DNA of 64,000 bases from SpSt-398 sp041752235 (GTDB lineage: Bacteria; Bacteroidota; Bacteroidia; Chitinophagales; Chitinophagaceae), in contig JBGSHM010000002.1 of assembly GCA_041752235.1 (NCBI GenBank), positions 181,686 through 245,685 of the forward strand, written 5' to 3'. This document shows, one piece after another, positions 1-9,171 of this stretch (position 1 is the first letter of the stretch; each line of letters begins with the position of its first letter). The notes beneath the pieces were generated by a model. It saw only the letters and a list, made by a program, of their open reading frames with translations. It did not search any database and had not been told where the DNA came from. The position numbers were made by a program, and so were the translations under genes.

Positions 1-79
1 TCAAAATCAATAACATGCAACCCCTTGCGTATCTGGCTTCATATTTGCAATTTTACATCTCCGGTTCAAAATCAATACT

Positions 80-2908
80 ATGAAGAAAATTCTCCTCAAA
101 ACCTTAAAGATATCCGGCATCGTTCTTCTCGTTCTCATTCTGTTTGCCTTTGCCGCCCCTTTTCTGTTTAAAAACAAGATCCTGACCCTGGCCAAAAAAG
201 AGATCAATCAGGGGCTTACTGCTGTGGTGGAATTTAAAGACCTGGATATTTCTTTTTTTAGGAAGTTTCCCCAGGTTTCCTTGCGGCTTAAGCATCTCTC
301 CGTTGCTGGTACCGGAAGTTTTGCTGGTGATACCCTGTTAGCAGCGCCAGAAATAGGCGTTTCGGTCAATCTGATGAGTTTCCTGAAAGGTTCGGATATG
401 AAGATCCGGTCGGTCGATATGAAGTCACCCAGAATTCACTTGCTGGTAGATAAGGAAGGACATGTCAATTGGGATATTACAAAACCTGATAGCACTACAA
501 CAGCTACTGATACCAGTTCTTCTTCCTTTAAAGTGAATCTACAGGAATACGCTATCCGGGATGCCTACCTGTATTACGAGGATGAGACCGCAGCGATGAA
601 AGCGGAGGTAAAAGGTTTGAACCATGAGGGAAGCGGCGATCTGATGGCGGAGGAATTCATCCTCAAGACACAAACCGACGCTCAATCCGTTTCCTTTAAC
701 TATGGAGGTATTCCCTACCTGGCGGGCAATGAGGCTCATATTACCAGCGATATTCAAGCCAATATTACGACAAGCAAATACAGTTTTGCAAATGCATTGG
801 TTAAAGTGAATAACCTTGAAATAAAGACGGATGGTTTCTTTCAACTGGAAAGCGATAGTTCCTATTTGATGGATATTCGTTTTAATGCCCCATCTACCGA
901 TTTCAAAGACCTCCTGTCATTGGTGCCTGCAGTGTACACGCAGGATTTTCAATCCATCAAGACAAGTGGAAAGGCCTTATTCCAAGGATTTGTTAAGGGC
1001 CGTTACAGCCCGATAGAAATGCCGGCATACGAAGTAAAGGCCGAGGTAAAGGATGGATTCTTTCAATACCCCGATCTGCCCAAACCCGTTTCCGATATCC
1101 AAATTGCCTTGCTTGCCTCCAATCCGGATGGTCAGCCTGACAATGCCGTACTCGATATATCCCGAGGCCATTTAAAGATGGATAACCAACCATTGGATTT
1201 CAAACTACTATTTAAAAATCCTGAAACAATACAATACCTGGATGCCCTGGTAAAAGGCCGGATCGACCTATCAAGCATCTCACGCTATATTAAGCTCCCT
1301 GAAAAAACCCAGCTTGCCGGTATATTGGATGCGGATGTATTTGCGAAAGGAAGCATGGCCGCCCTGCAATCACAGAAAGGGGACTTTTCAGCCGGCGGAT
1401 TCTTTGACCTACGAGACCTGATGTATGTCTCAGCTGATCTTGAAAAACCGATCCGTAATGGTCAACTCCATGCAGCCATCACCAACCAGTCAGGAATAGC
1501 GGATGAAACCACGATTGATATTCCCAAGGGGCACCTTGAGTGGGGAGCCGATCCATTTGATTTTAATGTAAAACTCAGTAAACCCATTTCCGTAATGACA
1601 CTGGCTGGAGATGTGGCAGGCAAGTATATGAATACGAATTTCAAAGCTGGTGGAAACCTGGACAACATCCAAGGCTTCCTAACCAACAAGGGTGTGATGA
1701 AAGGGAAACTCGACCTGAGCGCCGACCGGATGAACCTGAATGATTGGATGGGAACCTCCCCCAATGCGGATACCGCTACAGCCACAGCCTCTACCGGGCC
1801 TTTTGAAGTTCCCAAAGGAATTGACCTGGCATTGAATGCCAAAGCCGGTTCTGTGATTTATGACAAAGTAGAATACCAAAACATCGTAGGCGCATTGGCC
1901 ATCGCCAATGAAACAGTCACCTTAAAAAACCTGAAGGCCCAGGCATTAGGGGGTGATATCACCTTCAACGGATCCTATTCAACCTTGGAAAGCAAGAAAG
2001 ATCCTGCTATTGCCATCACTTATGACATTGATAAGGTGGACGCACAAAAAGCGTTCCTCGCCTTTAATACCGTGCAAAAACTGATGCCGATCGGGGAATT
2101 TATCGGAGGAACCTTGTCTTCTGAATTCACCATGACCGGGAACCTGGGCAGTGATATGATGCCCTTGTTCAATACTCTTACCGGGAAAGGCAATTTCCTG
2201 TTACTGGATGGCTTTCTGAGTAAATTCAAGCCCCTGGAAAAGATCGCCAGCTCCCTGCAGATCGACCAATTAAAGGAGATCAGCATAAAGGATGTAAAAA
2301 ATTATATTGAATTCGCAAATGGAAAAGTATTGGTTAAACCTTTCACGGTAAAAGTAAAGGACATTGAAATGGAGATCGGTGGTTTGCATGGACTTGATCA
2401 ATCCATTGATTATATCATTCAAATGAAAGTGCCACGTAAATATTTGGGCAATCAGGCTAATTCATTGGTGAATGAACTTGCGGCCAAAGCTACGGCTAAG
2501 GGTGTCCCGGTGAATATCGGTGAAACCGTCAATCTGTTGATGAAAATGGGGGGCACACTGACCAACCCTACCCTTAAAACAGAACTAAAAGAAGCGGCCG
2601 GTAATGCAGCCGAAGAACTGAAAAATCAGGCCCTGAATTTCGCCAAAGAAAAGGCAGACAGCGCCAAGGCAACCATCAAAGATTCAGCCAACGCTTTGAA
2701 AAAAGAAATCACAAACGATATCAAAAAGGAATTGCAAAACGAAATCAAGAATAAACTCTTTGGGAAAGATACCACAACAGTAAAAGATACCGCTTCTGGC
2801 AAACCTCTCGAGGATACCAAAAAGAAATCGGAACAAAAAGTAAAGAACACGCTGGATAAACTGTTAAATCGGAAGAAACCGTCGGGGGATAGTGTGAGGC
2901 GTGAATAG
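80..2908 (+). CDS. AsmA-like inner-membrane-anchored protein
   Basis: 942 residues. One N-terminal membrane anchor (about residues 10-30), then a long beta-rich region typical of the AsmA/TamB-type family (lipid-transport or envelope-biogenesis proteins spanning the periplasm), with an AsmA-like C-terminal section around residues 640-830. The tail from about residue 850 is Lys/Ala/Glu/Asp rich and probably helical or coiled. The last codons (VRRE) and the stop codon lie inside the heptamer repeat element at 2894-3016, so the present C-terminus was apparently set by that element. Start ATG at 80 chosen because it directly precedes the anchor. Exact substrate unknown; family assignment is from overall pattern and is fairly secure, function is inference. 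Confidence 0.8.
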   Translation: MKKILLKTLKISGIVLLVLILFAFAAPFLFKNKILTLAKKEINQGLTAVVEFKDLDISFFRKFPQVSLRLKHLSVAGTGSFAGDTLLAAPEIGVSVNLMSFLKGSDMKIRSVDMKSPRIHLLVDKEGHVNWDITKPDSTTTATDTSSSSFKVNLQEYAIRDAYLYYEDETAAMKAEVKGLNHEGSGDLMAEEFILKTQTDAQSVSFNYGGIPYLAGNEAHITSDIQANITTSKYSFANALVKVNNLEIKTDGFFQLESDSSYLMDIRFNAPSTDFKDLLSLVPAVYTQDFQSIKTSGKALFQGFVKGRYSPIEMPAYEVKAEVKDGFFQYPDLPKPVSDIQIALLASNPDGQPDNAVLDISRGHLKMDNQPLDFKLLFKNPETIQYLDALVKGRIDLSSISRYIKLPEKTQLAGILDADVFAKGSMAALQSQKGDFSAGGFFDLRDLMYVSADLEKPIRNGQLHAAITNQSGIADETTIDIPKGHLEWGADPFDFNVKLSKPISVMTLAGDVAGKYMNTNFKAGGNLDNIQGFLTNKGVMKGKLDLSADRMNLNDWMGTSPNADTATATASTGPFEVPKGIDLALNAKAGSVIYDKVEYQNIVGALAIANETVTLKNLKAQALGGDITFNGSYSTLESKKDPAIAITYDIDKVDAQKAFLAFNTVQKLMPIGEFIGGTLSSEFTMTGNLGSDMMPLFNTLTGKGNFLLLDGFLSKFKPLEKIASSLQIDQLKEISIKDVKNYIEFANGKVLVKPFTVKVKDIEMEIGGLHGLDQSIDYIIQMKVPRKYLGNQANSLVNELAAKATAKGVPVNIGETVNLLMKMGGTLTNPTLKTELKEAAGNAAEELKNQALNFAKEKADSAKATIKDSANALKKEITNDIKKELQNEIKNKLFGKDTTTVKDTASGKPLEDTKKKSEQKVKNTLDKLLNRKKPSGDSVRRE

Positions 2909-3016
2909 TGAATAGTGAAACTTAAAACCTATATCTTACAACCCCAAATATATTTTCACCATTCACCATTCACCATTCACCATTCACCATTCACCATTCA
3001 CGACTCACGCCTCACG
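2894..3016 (+). repeat. Heptamer-arm palindromic element, copy 1
   Basis: Left arm of four GTGANNN heptamers (2894-2921), an A/T-rich core (about 2917-2960), then a right arm of five perfect ATTCACC units (2961-2995) followed by ATTCACG, ACTCACG and CCTCACG. The arms are roughly reverse complements, so the whole unit can fold into one long hairpin. It fills the gap between the converging ends of the AsmA-like gene and pruA, supplies the AsmA stop codon, and ends 4 bp before the pruA stop. It may act as a bidirectional terminator. It shares its core with copy 2 at 5856-6075 (38 of 44 positions by hand alignment). Confidence 0.9.
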
Positions 3017-3020
3017 TATA

Positions 3021-4652
3021 TCATTCTCCCGCCATAAACGGATACCGATAATCCACGGGCGGATTAAAGGTTTCTTTGATGGTGCGGGGACTCAACCAGC
3101 GATAAAGATTAAGAATAGATCCGGCCTTGTCATTGGTGCCACTGCCACGGGCTCCACCAAATGGTTGCTGTCCAACCACCGCTCCGGTTGGTTTGTCATT
3201 GATGTAAAAATTACCGGCTGCATGTCTCAGTCTGTTCGTTGCCAGTTCCACCGCTTCCCTGTCCTTGGAGATTATCGACCCGGTGAGGGCATAGGGAGAT
3301 GTATTATCAAGCAGCTCCAGGGTCTTTTCAAATTCATTTTCCGGATAAATGTAAACTGTCAATACCGGCCCAAAGATCTCTTCGCACATGGTTACATACT
3401 TGGGGTCTTTTGCTTCAATGACCGTTGGTTGAATAAACCATCCCTTGGAAGAATCACACACCCCTCCTACCCATATATCGGCCTTGGGGTCCTGTTTGGC
3501 ATTGTCAATATATCGTTTGATACTATTGAAACTCTTTTCATCTATCACCGCATTGATGAAATTCGAAAAATCTTCCACGGTTCCTATTTTAAAACTGTTG
3601 ACCCCGTCAACCAGTTTCTTTTTTACTTCTTCAGCCAGGTTGGAAGGTAAATAGGCACGTGAGGCAGCAGAACATTTTTGCCCCTGAAATTCAAAGGCCC
3701 CCCGAAGCAAGGCGGTCGCCACGACATCCGCATCGGCTGTTTTATGCGCAATTACAAAATCTTTACCCCCTGTTTCTCCCACGATGCGTGGATAGGAACG
3801 ATAGTTTGACATGTTCTTGCCGATGGTTTCCCACATGTTATTGAAGACACCTGTAGAACCGGTAAAATGTACCCCGGCAAAATCACGGTGATTAAAACAA
3901 ACCTTACCAATGGTGGGGCCATCTACATATATGAGGTTGATGACACCGTCTGGTAATCCGGCTTCTTTCAATATACGTATTGTCATTTGGGCGGCATATA
4001 CCTGGGTATTGGCTGGCTTCCACACTACCACATTCCCACACATCGCAGCAGAGGTAGGCAGGTTGCCACCAATGGCGGTAAAATTAAAAGGTGTAACAGC
4101 GAGTACAAAACCCTCCAGCGCACGATACTCCATTCGATTATGCATGCCCGGGCCGCTGATCGGTTGTTGCTTATAGATCTCACTCAGGAAATGCACATTG
4201 AACCGCAGGAAATCAATCAGCTCACAAGCGGCATCGATCTCCGCCTGGAAAACATTCTTGCTTTGTCCTAACATGGTCACGCCATTCATATAAGGACGGT
4301 ATCGGGTGGCCATCAGGTCAGCCGCCTTAAGAAAAATATTCGCCCTGTTTTCCCAACTCATCGCCGCCCAGGATTCACGTGCCGCCAGAGCGGCATCGAT
4401 TGCCTGGTGTACATGGCTTTCATCCCCTGCATGAAAATGACCCAGGGTATGACTGGTTTCATGAGGCGGATGCATGGCGACCTTTTTCCCGGTCCTTACC
4501 TCTTCCCTGCCGATATACATCGGCACATCGATAGTTTGACTTTTTAATTCAGCCAACACTTCTTTCAGCCTATTTCTTTCGGCGGAACCAGGGGCATAAT
4601 TAAGTACTGGCTCGTTGGTTGGCATGGGGTAAGAGAAGGTTCCAAAGCTCAT
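3021..4652 (-). CDS. pruA: L-glutamate gamma-semialdehyde (1-pyrroline-5-carboxylate) dehydrogenase
   Basis: 543 residues, the usual length of the stand-alone bacterial/eukaryotic-type P5C dehydrogenase. It oxidises glutamate semialdehyde to glutamate with NAD+, the second step of proline breakdown, in the cytoplasm. Aldehyde dehydrogenase motifs are visible: VGETGGKDF with the general-base Glu near residue 293, and FQGQKCSAASRAY with the catalytic Cys at 327. The C-terminal FGGARGSGTNDKAG segment is typical of P5CDH. It lies 90 bp downstream of prfB on the same strand; no proline dehydrogenase is in the window. Confidence 0.95.
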   Translation of the reverse strand: MSFGTFSYPMPTNEPVLNYAPGSAERNRLKEVLAELKSQTIDVPMYIGREEVRTGKKVAMHPPHETSHTLGHFHAGDESHVHQAIDAALAARESWAAMSWENRANIFLKAADLMATRYRPYMNGVTMLGQSKNVFQAEIDAACELIDFLRFNVHFLSEIYKQQPISGPGMHNRMEYRALEGFVLAVTPFNFTAIGGNLPTSAAMCGNVVVWKPANTQVYAAQMTIRILKEAGLPDGVINLIYVDGPTIGKVCFNHRDFAGVHFTGSTGVFNNMWETIGKNMSNYRSYPRIVGETGGKDFVIAHKTADADVVATALLRGAFEFQGQKCSAASRAYLPSNLAEEVKKKLVDGVNSFKIGTVEDFSNFINAVIDEKSFNSIKRYIDNAKQDPKADIWVGGVCDSSKGWFIQPTVIEAKDPKYVTMCEEIFGPVLTVYIYPENEFEKTLELLDNTSPYALTGSIISKDREAVELATNRLRHAAGNFYINDKPTGAVVGQQPFGGARGSGTNDKAGSILNLYRWLSPRTIKETFNPPVDYRYPFMAGE

Positions 4653-4742
4653 ATGATTAATTTGAAAATTTAGATGCTGGTTTTCTTATTAAAGTCGAAA
4701 TGATTAAAGATAAAATGCAAATTAAAACCTGAAATCGAAAAA

Positions 4743-5832
4743 TCATCCTTCTTCAGCAGATTGCATCAAATACGCCTTTATAAATCCATCCAACTCACCA
4801 TCCATCACCGGTTGAATATTCCCTGTCTCATGGTCGGTACGATGGTCTTTGATCATTTTATAAGGATGGAAAACATAACTGCGGATCTGGCTACCCCACT
4901 CAATTTTCCGTTTATTGGCATTGGCTGCATTCTTTAATTCCTCGCGTTTGCGCAATTCTTCTTCATATAAACGGCTCTTCAACATTTGCATGGCCTTTTC
5001 ACGGTTACCTAACTGAGTTCGCTCGGTTTGGCAAACCACCACAAATCCGGTTGGAATGTGGGTAAGCAATACTTTGGTCTCCACCTTGTTTACATTCTGT
5101 CCACCGGCACCCCCGCTTCGGGCGGTCTCCATCTTCACTTCACTGTCTTTGATCTCAATATTGATCGTATCATCCACCAGTGGATAAACAAATACGGAAG
5201 AAAAGGAAGTATGCCTTCGAGCATTGGAATCAAAGGGAGAAATGCGTACAAGACGGTGTACTCCACTTTCCGCCTTGAGGAAACCATAGGCAAATGGGCC
5301 TTCAAATTGAAGGGTACAGGTCTTGATCCCGGCCCCATCACCCCAAACCCAATCGAGTTCGGTTACTTTCCACCCTTGCTTTTCACCATACATCCGATAC
5401 ATCCGGGCGAGCATTTCCGACCAGTCCTGGCTTTCCGTTCCTCCCGCACCACTATTGATTTGAAGCACAGCCGGAAGCTCATCTTCGGGATTGTTCAGCG
5501 TCCCTTTGAATTCCGCATCCTCCACACTGGATTCAGCTTTTTCAAATGCCTCCCTGACCTCCTCTTCGGTGGCCTCACCTTCTTTCCAAAAATCAAATAA
5601 TATGGAGAAATCTTCAATGGCAGAAGCCGTCGAATCATAAAGCTTTACCCAGTATTCGTTCTGCTGGATATTCTTCATGATCTCGGTCGCCCGTTTGTTG
5701 TCGTCCCAGAAACCGGGACTAAGCGATAGTTGTTTTTCGTGCGTTATTTTCTGTTGACGGTTCTCGACGTCAAAGAAACCTCCTTATCCCGTCAAGACGG
5801 GACCGCAAATCTTTCAATTTTTCTGTTGTCAT
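4743..5832 (-). CDS. prfB: Peptide chain release factor 2, made by programmed +1 frameshift
   Basis: Recognises UGA/UAA stop codons and releases the finished peptide. The long reading frame (ATG at 5678) is only the 3' part. Upstream, ATG at 5832 opens a 20-codon frame ending ...RRFL then TGA at 5772-5770. Skipping the T at 5772 resumes at GAC (5771-5769) and joins in frame to the rest, giving 362 residues, normal for RF2. Codon-recognition motif SPF is at about 198-200 and the catalytic GGQ at about 243-245 of the joined protein. The frame shift is autoregulated in the family: low RF2 means slow reading of UGA and more shifting. Only the joined product would be full length. Confidence 0.96.
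5769..5802 (-). promoter_or_regulatory. prfB +1 frameshift site with internal SD and upstream hairpin
   Basis: On the minus strand the order is: a perfect 7-bp inverted repeat TCCCGTC/GACGGGA (5802-5787), a Shine-Dalgarno-like AAGGAGG (5785-5779), TTT, then CTT TGA C (5775-5769). The SD next to CTT-TGA-C is the classic RF2 recoding signal. The hairpin just 5' of the SD is not part of the standard signal as I know it and may be incidental. Confidence 0.93.
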
Positions 5833-5855
5833 AGCGGCGAAGATAGGAAGAAATC

Positions 5856-6075
5856 GTGAATCGTGAGGCGTGAGGCGTGGGGCGTGAGACGTGAGACGTG
5901 AGGCGTGAATAGTGAATTGTGAATTGTGAATATTGATTAGGAAACTTAGAAACTATAACTTACATCGCCAAATATATATTCACCATTCACCATTCACCAT
6001 TCACCATTCACCATTCACCATTCACCATTCACCATTCACCATTCACATCTCACATCTCACGCCTCACGTCTCACA
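5856..6075 (+). repeat. Heptamer-arm palindromic element, copy 2 (expanded)
   Basis: Left arm of eleven GTGANNN heptamers without gaps (5856-5932), then a core (5941-5984) matching copy 1, then nine perfect ATTCACC units (5978-6040) and five variant NNNTCAC units (6041-6075). The arms can pair across more than 70 bp. It lies between the stop of the lipoprotein gene (its TGA at 6073-6071 is inside the last heptamer) and the prfB start, only 24 bp from the prfB ATG, so any transcript reading from the lipoprotein gene into prfB would carry it in the leader. Confidence 0.92.
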
Positions 6076-7195
6076 AAGCATACACCTGCCTCATTCTCCT
6101 GGTGAATTCCGCTATGATTTGCCGGGTCAGTTCGCGGTAAAGGTCATCGTAAGAAGGTGGGTTTTTAAAACTCCCGTTGATGATCGCCTTATCCTTTTCC
6201 GATAGGGCCCTGGAGTCGCCGGTAAAGGAACCCAATTGATTCTCCCAAGTATATTTAGCGGGGAAACGTTCGGTGATAATGATTCGACGGGTTTCCGCAT
6301 CCGTTACCCGGCAACTCATAACCGACCGTGCCTCCACGATCTGTCTTTCCACATTGACGGTAGCATAAACGGTTTGTTTGTACACAGAATCCTTGGGACC
6401 GGTAACCGTAACTTCTTTAGAAACGGTATAGGAGTACTTATTGGAAGATGGGCTGCCAAACCAGATATCAGACATCATCAGGTCCATGAATTGATCGACC
6501 CTGACATCCTTCAGGGCTGAATTATATTCATTATAAAAGACGTAGTAATTATCATCTCCCATATTATTCAGGTCACGCAGAATCTCATTGTCCATATAAG
6601 ATGCGTTGACGTTGTAAAACCCAAACTGCTGATTGATATTGTTAACGGCAACACGGGTCAGGGCCAGATCAAGCGCTTCCTCTTTTCGCTCAACAACATC
6701 TTTATATCCGGGTACATAACTATCCACATCACTAAATTCTTCATAGGCCTTTTGGGCGTTCTTCTTGCCACCCTGGCTCATGAAATCAATACCCCGTTCG
6801 TAGTGGAGATCGGCGGCTTTTTGAGCTGCATCTTCCAGTTCGGAGGAATAGTCTTCGGCACGAATAAGATTGAAAGCTCCTGGTGTTCCCTGCACTGCAT
6901 TGTACATACGCTGAAGGGCCAGGTAGGACGTATAGATCGCATCCAGTTTTTGGATATTATTGGCGCTTCCGTTGCTCGAACTTTTTATCTGGTTAAGATG
7001 GAGGCGGCTGGCTGCGGAATAGGCATCGGGAAGTATGGCCTGGGCCTTACTATGGGAAGGGTTCTTTTTCAGGTCATCGATAGCCGAATAAAAGGCCTTT
7101 TCATAATCTCCTTGTTCATATAGCTTGCGGGTGGATTTGCAGGCAAGCAGGAACAGAAAGGGGATGGCCAGCAACAAGAGGCTTGTTTTTTTCAT
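6071..7195 (-). CDS. Predicted lipoprotein of unknown function
   Basis: 374 residues. Begins with a lipoprotein signal (hydrophobic run then LLAC, Cys near residue 19), so probably anchored to the outer or inner membrane. The first part (LYEQGDYEKAFYSAIDDLKKNPSHSKA) resembles a TPR-like helical pair; the central and C-terminal parts show no domain I can name. The stop codon sits in heptamer element copy 2. It is upstream of prfB on the same strand, but the 238-bp repeat-filled gap argues against simple coupling. Confidence 0.7.
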   Translation of the reverse strand: MKKTSLLLLAIPFLFLLACKSTRKLYEQGDYEKAFYSAIDDLKKNPSHSKAQAILPDAYSAASRLHLNQIKSSSNGSANNIQKLDAIYTSYLALQRMYNAVQGTPGAFNLIRAEDYSSELEDAAQKAADLHYERGIDFMSQGGKKNAQKAYEEFSDVDSYVPGYKDVVERKEEALDLALTRVAVNNINQQFGFYNVNASYMDNEILRDLNNMGDDNYYVFYNEYNSALKDVRVDQFMDLMMSDIWFGSPSSNKYSYTVSKEVTVTGPKDSVYKQTVYATVNVERQIVEARSVMSCRVTDAETRRIIITERFPAKYTWENQLGSFTGDSRALSEKDKAIINGSFKNPPSYDDLYRELTRQIIAEFTRRMRQVYAL

Positions 7196-7274
7196 AAAAT
7201 GTGGATTGTGGGATAAAAGTAGTTACAATTTCCCAAAATTGGTAGCTTTAGGGGGTCACCAAACGAAAACCGGT

Positions 7275-7808
7275 ATGCAATTTCTACTCATCCTTCTGTA
7301 CGTGGTCGGTGCCATATTGGCCCTTTTCCTCCTGACTGCTCTTATGGTTAAAAAAGACTTTTCGGTGCAAAAAGAAGTCTTAATAAACCGCCCCAGACAA
7401 ACTGTATTTGACTATGTAAAGCTCATTCGAAACCAGGAGCAGTATAGTGTATGGGTCATGCGAGACCCCAATATAAAAATAGTATATACCGGAGCAGATG
7501 GAACACCTGGTTTTAAATCCTCCTGGGAAAGCGATGATAAGAATGTCGGGGTCGGTGAACAGGAGATCATAAAAATGCAGGACGGTGAATCCATTGAAGT
7601 GGAGTTGCGGTTCAAAAAGCCTTTTGAGGCTACTAACTGGGCCCGTACCCGGTTTGAAACGGTAGCCGACGGGCAGACCAGGGTTTCACAAGAACTCTAT
7701 GGCCGGACGAAATTCCCCATGAATGTAATGAACCTGATGATGGATAAACTGGTGGGTAAAGACATGTCCCAGAATTTTGAAAACCTGAAAAAGAAACTCG
7801 AAAGTTAA
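7275..7808 (+). CDS. SRPBCC (START-like) family protein with N-terminal membrane segment
   Basis: 177 residues from ATG at 7275; the longer open frame from 7125 overlaps the divergent lipoprotein gene and its extension has no signal-like or conserved character. Residues 1-23 form one membrane helix. The rest follows the SRPBCC/polyketide-cyclase pattern: a conserved opening of the type VLINRPRQTVFDYV and a closing long helix (MNLMMDKLVGKDMSQNFENLK). Such proteins bind hydrophobic ligands; the ligand here is unknown. Confidence 0.75.
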   Translation: MQFLLILLYVVGAILALFLLTALMVKKDFSVQKEVLINRPRQTVFDYVKLIRNQEQYSVWVMRDPNIKIVYTGADGTPGFKSSWESDDKNVGVGEQEIIKMQDGESIEVELRFKKPFEATNWARTRFETVADGQTRVSQELYGRTKFPMNVMNLMMDKLVGKDMSQNFENLKKKLES

Positions 7809-7839
7809 TCTCCTTCTATAACCCTAAAACGGACCAATC

Positions 7840-8235
7840 TTGCGCAAGAATAGCCCTGTTGCCGCCACGGTGGAAGCCTATATTGAAGGCTTCCCTGCTT
7901 CGACCCAGAAACTGCTCAAGCAGATGCGAAAAACCATTCGGGCAGCGGCACCAAAAGCCGAAGAATCGATCAGTTATATGATGCCGGCCTATAAACACGT
8001 TGGGCCACTTGTCTATTTTGGTGGATACGCCAAACATATCGGATTTTACCCTGGATCCGTAGGCGTAGAAGCCTTTGTCAAAGAGATAAAGAATTATCAA
8101 TTTTCGAAAGGAACGATCCAATTCCCGTTGGATAAGCCACTACCGCTCGACCTTATAACCCAAATTGTAAAATTCAGGGTGAAACAGAATGAAGAAAAAG
8201 CGGCTGCGAAAAAAGGCAAGTCGAAATCTAAATAG
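7840..8235 (+). CDS. DUF1801 / YdhG-like family protein
   Basis: 131 residues, starting at a TTG codon (7840). The pattern VEAYIEGFPASTQKLLKQMRK, then an ISYMMPAYK segment, then YFGGYAKHIGFYPG is that of the DUF1801 family (YdhG, sometimes called iron-chaperone-like by homology to frataxin folds). The C-terminus is a Lys-rich tail. Cytosolic role not established. 31 bp downstream of the SRPBCC gene, so possibly co-transcribed. Confidence 0.75.
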   Translation: MRKNSPVAATVEAYIEGFPASTQKLLKQMRKTIRAAAPKAEESISYMMPAYKHVGPLVYFGGYAKHIGFYPGSVGVEAFVKEIKNYQFSKGTIQFPLDKPLPLDLITQIVKFRVKQNEEKAAAKKGKSKSK

Positions 8236-8272
8236 GAACCACAGAGACACAGCGAATTTTTTATTTTTTATA
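8236..8272 (+). repeat. CACAGAG-like intergenic repeat fragment
   Basis: The spacer before the metallo-hydrolase carries AACCACAGAGACACAGCG, resembling the short CACAGAG-type intergenic repeats seen in many environmental bacteria. Only about two degenerate units; weak call. Confidence 0.3.
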
Positions 8273-9103
8273 ATGGGTTTACAGATCGCATCGATAAATT
8301 CAGGGAGCAATGGAAATTGTTATTATGTAGGAACGGATAAAGCCGCGGTATTGATCGATGCGGGCATCAGTTGCCGGGAAACGATCAGACGAATGGATCA
8401 ACTGGGGTTGCAAATCGACCAGGTTAAAGCCATTTTTATTTCCCACGAACATTCCGATCATATCAGTGGCCTTCCTGTACTCGCAAAAAAATATGCGCTT
8501 CCGGTTTATATTACGGAAGGCACGCAGCGTTCAGGACGCCTGAACCTCGACCCTTCCCGCCTCTTTCGATTTCAAAGCGAGGAAAGTGTACCAATCGGTG
8601 ACCTGCATATCCTCCCCTTCCGTAAATACCATGATGCCACCGATCCGCACAGTTTTGTTGTTTCAACTTCCGGCACCCATGTGGCCGTAATGACCGATAT
8701 AGGGCAGACCTGCGAAAAAGTGATCCACTATTTTAAACAATGTCAGGCCGCCTTTCTTGAATCCAATTATGACAAGGATATGCTCATGAACGGCGCCTAT
8801 CCCCTCCATCTCAAAAAACGGATCTCGGATGGCGAAGGCCACCTTTCCAATGCCGAGGCACTCGATCTGTTCAGGCAAAACCGTCACCCCGAGCTACAAC
8901 ATCTTATCCTTGCTCACCTCTCCCAAAACAACAATGACCCAAAACGGGTAGAGCAGCTTTTTACCCCCTATATGGGAAATACAAAATTGCACGTGGCCTC
9001 CCGGTATGCACCAAGCCCGGTTTTCGAAATTCCCATAGGAAGCACAGAAAATATTGCCGTCTACAAACCCTTCAAGAAACCAGAACAACTTTCGCTCTTT
9101 TAA
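8273..9103 (+). CDS. MBL-fold metallo-hydrolase, YycJ/WalJ-like
   Basis: 276 residues from ATG at 8273; the frame is open back to 8189 but that extension overlaps the end of the DUF1801 gene. N-terminus ASINSGSNGNCYYV and the metal-binding HEHSDH at residues 58-63 are typical of the YycJ branch of the metallo-beta-lactamase fold, with further metal ligands in SNYDKDML and AHLSQNNN. YycJ proteins are thought to be exonucleases or phosphodiesterases linked to DNA-cell-cycle coordination; the activity here is inference from family. Confidence 0.85.
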   Translation: MGLQIASINSGSNGNCYYVGTDKAAVLIDAGISCRETIRRMDQLGLQIDQVKAIFISHEHSDHISGLPVLAKKYALPVYITEGTQRSGRLNLDPSRLFRFQSEESVPIGDLHILPFRKYHDATDPHSFVVSTSGTHVAVMTDIGQTCEKVIHYFKQCQAAFLESNYDKDMLMNGAYPLHLKKRISDGEGHLSNAEALDLFRQNRHPELQHLILAHLSQNNNDPKRVEQLFTPYMGNTKLHVASRYAPSPVFEIPIGSTENIAVYKPFKKPEQLSLF

Positions 9104-9171
9104 GCCGTCGCCTTGTCTGCATCGGGGAACAGAATAATTACCTATCTTCCCTCTACAAAAAACAAATCTGT

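Noticed and set aside
2954..3016. ATTCACC array as a CRISPR-like array
   Set aside because: The unit is 7 bp with no spacers, and no cas genes are present; it is one arm of a palindromic element.
4743..5678. prfB starting at ATG 5678 as the whole gene
   Set aside because: It would lack about 51 N-terminal residues, and the frameshift signal and upstream frame are clear.
5978..6040. ATTCACC array in copy 2 as coding repeat (an ORF runs through it at 5933-6205)
   Set aside because: The frame is low complexity and overlaps the lipoprotein gene end; it is a by-product of the repeat.
7125..7274. Longer start of the SRPBCC protein
   Set aside because: It overlaps the divergent lipoprotein gene and has no signal or conserved sequence; ATG 7275 starts at the membrane segment.
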